NCBI GenBank assembly: GCA_022059125.1
Contig: JAEUWY010000005.1
Location: 2,046,001-2,110,000, forward strand
DNA from: Corynespora cassiicola
Lineage: Eukaryota; Ascomycota; Dothideomycetes; Pleosporales; Corynesporascaceae
DNA: 64,000 bases
Direction of reading: 5' to 3'
Below are positions 57,643 to 64,000 of this stretch, one piece after another (the first letter of the stretch is position 1; each line of letters opens with the position of its first letter). The notes beneath the pieces were generated by a model. The model had not been told where the DNA came from and did not search any database. It saw nothing but the letters and a program-made list of their open reading frames with translations. Position numbers and translations under genes: made by a program.

Positions 57643-59077
57643 GGCGGCCACGGCGAGGATCACTTTCGGTCTTTGTGTGGTGAGATATGAGGGGGCGTGG
57701 GCTCAATGTCCCCTACAATTACGATTCCTAGATCATGGAGCCCGAGTGCGGTTTCGGCTCGACTGAACCTCTTCCATTACAATATCTTTTCTTTGGCTAC
57801 GAGCTCAATTTCAAAATTCCTTCCCTTGCGCAACACTTGTAGGGTAAAGTACGTACTTTCTGTGCCACAGATGCTTAAGAACACAGTACATGAAAGTGGC
57901 GCAGCATTACACATTTCATCTACCTCTTCGGAAAAAAAGGCTAGAAACAAAGAATCCTTTAGGACAACTGTATGAGAGAGGTACATGATGTGGCGGAAAC
58001 GTTGGCGATCCGTTTGAGACCACACACATGGATATGTAGAAGATAGGTGCGAAGAGATGTAGGTCGAGCAAAGAATGAGCCAAGGCACAGCCGCTTAGTC
58101 TGTGCATGTAATGAATCAGATTGGACAAGCATCTACACTAGCAGGCTAGCAGGCAAGCAGGCTAGGAGGGAGGTCAGGGTCTAGGTCCAAGGTGAGGCAT
58201 TTAGCTGGATTTGCAGACATATTCGATGGTGCTGTTGCATCCTGTTGTGACCACGAAGAACGATGTAGCTTCAAGATTCTATGCCCATACGATCCCCGCT
58301 TGAAGCATCAATTAGATGATGCCTTGTTAGGTGCCTGGGGGCTGTCATGATGCCACGTGCAGATGGTGCCATCCTCCGCCATCCGAGGCGTAAATGCACG
58401 CCAGTGATGGATTCGTTAAACCGCAGGATCAGGGCTTGCTAGCTTTCTGCCTCTGATCCCACATGGGGAGGGCTTAGGCTGTTTCTGGATAGTGGTGGTC
58501 CAGGCGCGTACGGGCCCCGGAGTACGTGGCCACCGTATACTAAGCACGGCAACAGCTGATGGCAGGTAAAGGCTATTCGACAGCTGAAACAAGGACACCG
58601 TCGTCAAATGTGTTGAGAAGAGCATCTGCAACATCGATCGCCAGCTCAGAAGCTCAAGTGACCTCCAGGTTGACACTCCCCGCAGCATTACCGCAGCTGC
58701 ACCAACGCCAGCGGCCACTGACGGGGCTGGAGCGACGGAGAAGAAGCCGGCCAGTACCGAGACTCCTGTGCAGACTGTGCAGACTGTGCAAAGCAGTGGG
58801 AAGACCCGGTTCTGGCCTGGTGAAGGCAGCAGGTTGCTCACCTTCACAAGCACTCCAAGCTCCAGGACTGGAGCCACATTGCATCCCCTTGGCGGCAAAC
58901 TCCGGCGGGATCTAGAACGTGGGGAACCGCAGTACGTCATTACGTACTGGGCCATGTTCCTTGCAGCAGAGGGGCCGCCTGCGAGAGCGAAAAGTGAATT
59001 GCATGACGGCAAATGCGATCGGGGCTAGGACGGCGATCGACGATGGCGCCATGGCCACCCTTGAAGCGGTTCGCGCC

Positions 59078-59085
59078 TGACGTCA
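59078..59085. promoter_or_regulatory. TGACGTCA palindrome (CRE-type site)
   Basis: Perfect CRE/ATF palindrome 299 bp upstream of the CCG-1/GRG-1-like start. Such sites are bound by Atf1/CREB-type bZIP factors in stress responses. Confidence 0.6.
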
Positions 59086-59211
59086 CCGTCTCGTTGCGGC
59101 CACCATGTGATTCCCTTTGTGTATCCCGCCCAGAGGGTTGTATGCCTGCGATTGCGCAATCCGCCCAATCCATTGGCGACGGGGGCGGCTTTGGGGTCTG
59201 CGCTGAGCCCC

Positions 59212-59219
59212 TGACGTCA
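59212..59219. promoter_or_regulatory. TGACGTCA palindrome (CRE-type site)
   Basis: Second perfect copy, 134 bp downstream of the first and 45 bp before the TATA box. Confidence 0.62.
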
Positions 59220-59263
59220 CGCCTGCCCGCGGCGTAGCCTGCGCTTTCACTCTCTGCCCACTG

Positions 59264-59270
59264 TATAAAT
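59264..59270 (+). promoter_or_regulatory. TATA box (TATAAAT)
   Basis: TATAAAT lies 114 bp before the CCG-1/GRG-1-like ATG and is followed by an A/C-rich leader typical of strongly expressed fungal genes. Confidence 0.7.
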
Positions 59271-59383
59271 ACCCTCTGCCCACCACCCTCAGTCAACCAT
59301 CACCACAAAGCACTCGATCCTACCAAGCACCTTCAACAACAATCTTCCAAACCAAACCTTCCACCTTACCAACTCCAATCAAC

Positions 59384-59722
59384 ATGTCTGCCCCCAACGC
59401 CAACAACCCCAACCAGGGCATCCTCGGCCAGGCTGCCAACACTGTCAAGTATGTTCATCAACCACGACAGCCACACAGCTGCACATTCTTCTTGACCATA
59501 TGTTAACATCTCTCCAGGAACGCCGTCAACTACGCCTCCGAGACTGTCCAGGGCGCCGCCGCCGAGACGTCCAAGGAGGCCAACAAGGAGCAGGCCAAGG
59601 GCAACGTTCCCGGAAAGGATGGCATTGGCGACCGCATCTCCGGTGCTCTCGGTGCTGGCTCCGACAAGATCGACCAGACCAAGCACGATGCCTCCGCTGA
59701 TGCTAACAAGCACTCCATCTAA
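59384..59722 (+). CDS. CCG-1/GRG-1-like glucose-repressible stress protein
   Basis: Two exons (59384-59448, 59518-59722; 69-nt intron) give 89 residues. The small hydrophilic protein starts MSAPNANNPNQGILGQAAN and contains the repeated amphipathic pattern seen in Neurospora CCG-1/GRG-1 (NAVNYASETVQG, KGNVPGKDG, DKIDQTKHDASADANKHSI). It has no Cys or Trp. The family is abundant during glucose depletion, heat and other stress and is clock-controlled in Neurospora; its molecular role is unclear, probably membrane- or protein-protecting like LEA proteins. The promoter has a TATA box, paired CCAAT elements and two CRE palindromes, which fits strong stress-inducible expression. The protein is slightly longer than the ~71-residue Neurospora form. 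Confidence 0.93.
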
Positions 59723-60694
59723 GCAGCTTGGCTACGTTTGACTGAGTGCCGACTGGGACATGCCGGGCTCATGACAATGGACGGATGAATGATAGTCAAT
59801 GGCGTTACTCGAGCTGGGAACGTGCTGGCAATTATGAGATATCACGATTATGGTTATGGCGTACCAGGGAGCATGGACGGCTAGCTGTGAAAGGCTATGA
59901 ATCCAATCAATACCTAATTTTAACTCCAGCCCACCTGATTATCTTTGGTGATATGTGACCGACGAATCGCTCCTTTGGAACTAGCATCCAGGGGCACAAG
60001 CAAGAAATTGTCTCACTGGTGCTTTGGGTTGTGAGCATGGCGAAGAAGAAGGCTGTGGGCCATGATGATTGCTATTCCAAGCTAGTGTGGCCAGCCACTT
60101 GCCGGGAATCCCCGGCCCCGCGGCTCCTCGGGAGCATGCAGCCCCTTCCCCGATGCGCATTTCCGCAATCACCATGAATTCATCCGATGCGAATCTGCAT
60201 GCCACTCGTGAGAACAGGCGCGTATCCATCCCACCAACCCTCCAGACCTCTCTCCAGGCCATCCTGCTCGCAATGGCCCCGGCCGGCAGCAGCCGCTGCT
60301 CACCTGTCAACCCTCGGGCTAGAGGGGCATGAAGAGGCGCAAGAACAGCAGCCAGACGCGAGACATCACCCGCCAAACACGTCGATCCGTGTACAGAATG
60401 CACCTCTCGATGCGATCAAGGCCCGCACCAACCTTGCAGAGCCGTCAGGCAGGCATGCGTCGACCAGAGGCGCGCTGCTTTTTCCGGAGTGCTTTCGCCG
60501 AACGCCCCCGCGCCGCGCCCCGCAGTCTTCTGAAAAACGGTTCAGGGCACGGTCTAGAACTCGACTGACAGCGCCCGACGGGGCCTTCGACCGTGTTCAG
60601 CCGCGACCGTTCGCAACGAACAAACTCCATCAGAGCTGCTCTGTCATCGCCTTGCTAGACACCATTCCTCATCCTTTGCGCGGCTTCTTATTCG
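59723..60694. other. Intergenic region upstream of the histidine kinase
   Basis: About 0.97 kb. An overlapping ORF at 60187-60702 is arginine/proline-rich with no domain and is not called. Nothing else recognised. Confidence 0.5.
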
Positions 60695-63600
60695 ATGCCT
60701 GATGTGCGCGGCCAGAGGGTGTCCTTCTTCCCAAAGGCAGACGCCTGCGTGCTCCACACCAAGCGCAGTCCGCCCTCGCCCAACTCCCGCCCAACTGAGG
60801 TTTCGCCTATTCTCGATGTCGAGAACGCCGGAAAGGCATTGGACGCGTGGTCCGAGGAGTTGACGCGCTCCGTGTACCCTGACAAGACGGACATCTGGGC
60901 CCCCGCCCCCATCCCAGACGAGCCGGCGACATGCTCTCCGTCTCGCTACCTGTTCCCCGTGCTCACGCGCAATGAGCGATTGAGGCTGACCATGCTGTTT
61001 TACTACACCCATGGCGCCCTCGAAGATGAAGAACTCATGTCTCGCCTCCAAGAGAAGGTCTACCTAGCCAAAGACACCGTGGGCTGGGAGTTTGTCATTG
61101 CCGGCCTGCTCAACCACAACACCTACACCCGCATGGTGACCGTCGGACTCCCCCTTGCCGTACTTCCGCGCCGCGAGAGCACGTGTGCGCATACTGTCAA
61201 CCAGCCCCCAGGCGTAGGTGCCCAACCCGATTCCCTGTTTCTGTGCTAAGCCTAGGCAGACGATATTTGCCATGCAAAACATGTTGGAAGACTGGCGATT
61301 CCGGGAATCCCCGCATGTCCAATACGGCGGCTTGCGTGCATACGCGGGTGCGCCTCTCCGCTTTGAGACAGAGTTCGGGGACCACGTTGCTTTTGGCTCC
61401 CTCTGCGTGGCCTCCAACGCCGAGCAGGAGCAACTTTCAGAGGAACAACAAACATCACTAGCCCAGCTTGCCGATTGGATAGTCGCCGACATCATCCAGA
61501 GCGCACGAATCAGACGCCAAAGAGATCGAAGAAGGTTGCTGGAACTGCTCGGGAAAGCACAAGAAAGCTGTGACCAAGACCAGAATGCTGAAGAGTTCAT
61601 CCTGGAAATGCTGCAGGACGTTTATCCCTCAACCACGGTCAACATCCAGCGGTCAACCGAACGGCAGATCTCATTCGGTGACCAAACTCAATTTCCAACT
61701 TCAGACTTGGAACACGGCCTCTGGGAAGATGGCGACTACTTCGACTACATGATCGAGCATCAAAACCATCTGGACCTCGTCGCACCCAGAGTCATTCGTG
61801 CAATTGTGGCACCATGTGCCAGTCAGCATGAGCCCACATTTCTCTGCGTCGGCTCGAACGACTTTCGCAGGGTCTACGACGACGTCGATTCCTGGTTCGT
61901 CCACGTATGCGGAACGATCCTATGTCGGTACTGGCAAGGTTTGGCCCTCAAAGAAGCCTTGACAGCAAAAAGCAACTTCTTACGTGGCATCACGCACCAG
62001 CTTCGCACACCCATACACGGAATCCTCGGATCAGTCGAGTTGCTGGCAGAGGAACTTCAGGCGCGAAACGTCTTGAATAGCACTACAGCGTCGTCGCCAT
62101 TGCTGAGCCCCGACATCGACAAAATGGACCCATATACGTACATTAAAACCATCAGGACTTCGGCTCGAGAGCTGATCTCAACTGTAAACAGTCTGATCAA
62201 GCTGAACCAATGGGCAGACATCGCAATGGCTGAACGTGCCACTTCTCTGTATCGAATTGATGAAATCGAGTCGGAGCTTCTCCGCGAACTCGTCCAGGTC
62301 ATGCCAGACGATTTGTTGGATCGGCCATCCATCATCTTCTCGCACTGTCTACCATCTAACTGCGATACTTTGGATGTCGATATCCGTCTAGTAATTGACT
62401 GCGTTCAACCTCTCGTCATTAACGCAGCTCAGAATACCCCTGGTGGTGTTGTAGCTGTTACCCTGTCCATTTCTGAAGATTGTCAAACCCTCACAGTCGA
62501 CGTAGAAGACAACGGTCGGGGCATTGACCCTGATAACCAACATCGCGTCTTCGAAGCATACGAGAAGGTTGATAGAAATACTACAGAAGCCGGGCTAGGA
62601 CTCACACTCGCTTGTAAAGCAGCGGCTCTGATGCAGGGCCGTATATCCCTAGTCTCATCAGCTGTTCAACATGGCTCGCACTTCAGGGCTTCCTTCAGCG
62701 AGCCACCATGCGCTTGCTCATATCCTCTGCGTAGACCTTTGAAAGAGAAATTCCCTCATCTCCCGTCCACGTTTCATAGGATACATTGCCCTTCGAAGAT
62801 AACGCCTCTTGGTAAATATCTGGGTAGGTACCTCGAGAACAACGGGTTTATTGAGTCGGAGAACCCAGATGGATCGTTTTTGGTATTGGAATACACACCT
62901 GATGCCGTGAAGCTTCACAGTAGTCTGTCACTTGTTCATCCACAGCAGGTTGCTCTTTGCCTTGTGCCAGATTTCGACCCTTTCCTGGATTTTGATGGTC
63001 AGCAGTTTATAACGGAAGGGAACGTCATTTATGTCAAAGGTCCGTTTCTATCCAACAAAGTTTACGAAGCTCTATACAGGGCAGACAAGCTGTTGGCCGA
63101 ATTCGAAGCAGCGCAGCCAGTAACCAACGGTTGCAAGTCGAGCACAGGAGAGCCAGCAGAGGAATCATATCCAACCACCACCGAGCCGACAACCTCCACC
63201 GGCGCCGCAGAGGTCCACCCACCCCACCCCATCCCCACGCTTGCCCCGACCCTCCAAGCCGATCTCGCCCGCTCCCTCCAAAGCCTGAACATCAAACCCA
63301 CGCCCCCCAAACCCCCACCCTCTATCACGCACCATAAGAAACCGACTACTCTCCTAGTAGATGACAACGTCATCAACCTCCGCCTCCTTGAAATGTACTG
63401 CACCCGCCGCAACATCCCGTTCCGCACCGCAAAGGACGGCTCCCAAGCCGTCGTCCTCTTCACGGAGCACAAAAAACACCTGTGCCTGCCGGGCTCCACC
63501 GCAGCAGAACCCCGGCCCGCGCCCTTCAATCTCGTCCTCATGGACCTGCAGATGCCCGTCTGCGATGGCATCGAGGCTACGCGGCAGATCCGCGCGCTCG

Positions 63601-63776
63601 AAGCGGAGAATAAGTGGCCGAGGTGTGTGCTGTTGATTGTCACAGGGCAGGATTCGGTGGATGATAGGAGGAATGCTGAGGAGGTGGGGGCGGATGGGTT
63701 TTTGGTGAAGCCCGTGGGGCCCAAGGTCTTGGATAGGTGGTTGGAGGCGTATTTTGGGGAAGGGGAGGGCGGATGA
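60695..63776 (+). CDS. GAF-type hybrid sensor histidine kinase
   Basis: Two exons (60695-61213, 61260-63776; 46-nt intron) give about 1011 residues; the join restores the family sequence CAHTVNQPPG-TIFAMQNMLEDWRF. The GAF-like sensor spans ~120-290 (GGLRAYAGAPLR, GSLCVAS). The phosphorylated His is His419 in GITHQLRTPIHGILGS. The ATPase domain has an N-box (VINAAQNTPGG), G1 box (VEDNGRGIDPDN) and GLGLTLACKA. After a low-complexity linker (~630-690), the receiver domain begins with LLVDDNVINLRLLEMY. Its acceptor is Asp935 in LVLMDLQMPVCDG, with the switch Lys in FLVKPVGP. It would sense a cytosolic signal and pass phosphate through Ypd1 to Skn7 or Ssk1. No transmembrane segment is seen. The ligand is unknown. 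Confidence 0.94.
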
Positions 63777-64000
63777 TGATAAGGGGAGGGGGTTGTCCGA
63801 ATGGCTAGGGGGTAGATGGGTTTGGGTGCCCGTTCTTGGGATAACGCGCAATTTGTGTATACGCTCTTCTTTCTTTTTCGTTCTCGTTCTATTTAGGATT
63901 TTCCCCCTGTCTATCAGGGATGCATAGCGATAATGTTTTGTTTAAAGGCGGACGTATGTATAGTATAGTTCTCGCTTCGCAACAGTTTCTTTGTGTAGCA
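63777..64000. other. 3' flank of the histidine kinase gene
   Basis: 224 bp of probable 3' untranslated and intergenic sequence up to the window edge. The first ~60 bp continue the G-rich bias of the gene end. Confidence 0.5.

Larger units (their letters stand above)
57643..59383. other. Long upstream region of the CCG-1/GRG-1-like gene
   Basis: About 1.74 kb. ORFs on both strands at 58.4-59.0 kb overlap each other and have no domain, so none is called. The last 320 bp contain two TGACGTCA palindromes, paired inverted CCAAT boxes at 59165-59176, and a TATA box. Confidence 0.55.

Noticed and set aside
58416..59012. 198-codon minus-strand ORF upstream of the CCG-1/GRG-1-like gene
   Set aside because: Overlaps plus-strand ORFs of similar quality, has no domain, and lies in a promoter region.
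60187..60702. 171-codon ORF before the histidine kinase
   Set aside because: Arg/Pro-rich low-complexity content that overlaps the kinase start; probably untranslated leader.

Overview
This window is chromosomal DNA from a filamentous ascomycete (Pezizomycotina). Short introns of about 46-76 nt with GT..AG ends sit in most genes. The gene types are fungal: a PTH11-like rhodopsin protein, a Rat1 exonuclease, a Uso1 tether, a CCG-1/GRG-1 stress protein, a hybrid histidine kinase and an NPS6/SidD-type siderophore synthetase. Nothing in the sequence fixes the genus. Genes are given by outer limits; exon joins were worked out by hand from splice sites and reading phase.

Left part (1-23.3 kb). In order: a small secreted protein, a PTH11-like membrane protein, an SDR oxidoreductase, a secreted GH13 alpha-amylase with a CBM20 starch-binding domain, an A-T-R adenylate-forming reductase (NRPS-like), a ToxD-like medium-chain reductase, a secreted M14 metallocarboxypeptidase, an F-box-like protein, an unknown protein, and a Baeyer-Villiger flavin monooxygenase. 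The NRPS-like reductase and its neighbours could be a small metabolite locus, but no shared regulation is visible.

Centre (24.5-44.7 kb) is the main point of interest: a hydroxamate siderophore cluster. It holds an NPS6/SidD-like synthetase (A-T-C-T-T-C, with an extra tandem carrier domain), a divergent GNAT acetyltransferase sharing its promoter, a full-length ABCB exporter, a strongly diverged SidA-like flavoprotein, a SidF/SidL-like N5-hydroxyornithine acyltransferase ending in the peroxisomal signal AKL, and a SidI-like acyl-CoA ligase. Ten copies or near copies of ATCWGATAA, the site known for iron-sensing GATA repressors of the SreA/Sre1 type, lie in three intergenic regions of this cluster. 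I found only one other copy in the window. Together the genes would activate an acyl group, transfer it to N5-hydroxyornithine, condense and cyclise the units, possibly acetylate the product, and export it under iron control. No enoyl-CoA hydratase (SidH) or canonical ornithine N5-monooxygenase was seen here.

Right part. 44.7-47.4 kb is AT-rich and gene-poor and holds one gene broken by a 1-nt frameshift. From 47.5 kb come housekeeping and signalling genes: a SAM methyltransferase, Rat1 (5'-3' exonuclease) head-to-head with Uso1/p115, an alpha/beta hydrolase, the CCG-1/GRG-1-like stress gene with two CRE-type palindromes upstream, and a GAF hybrid histidine kinase. Several right-arm genes show an abrupt C-rich to G-rich switch along the coding strand.
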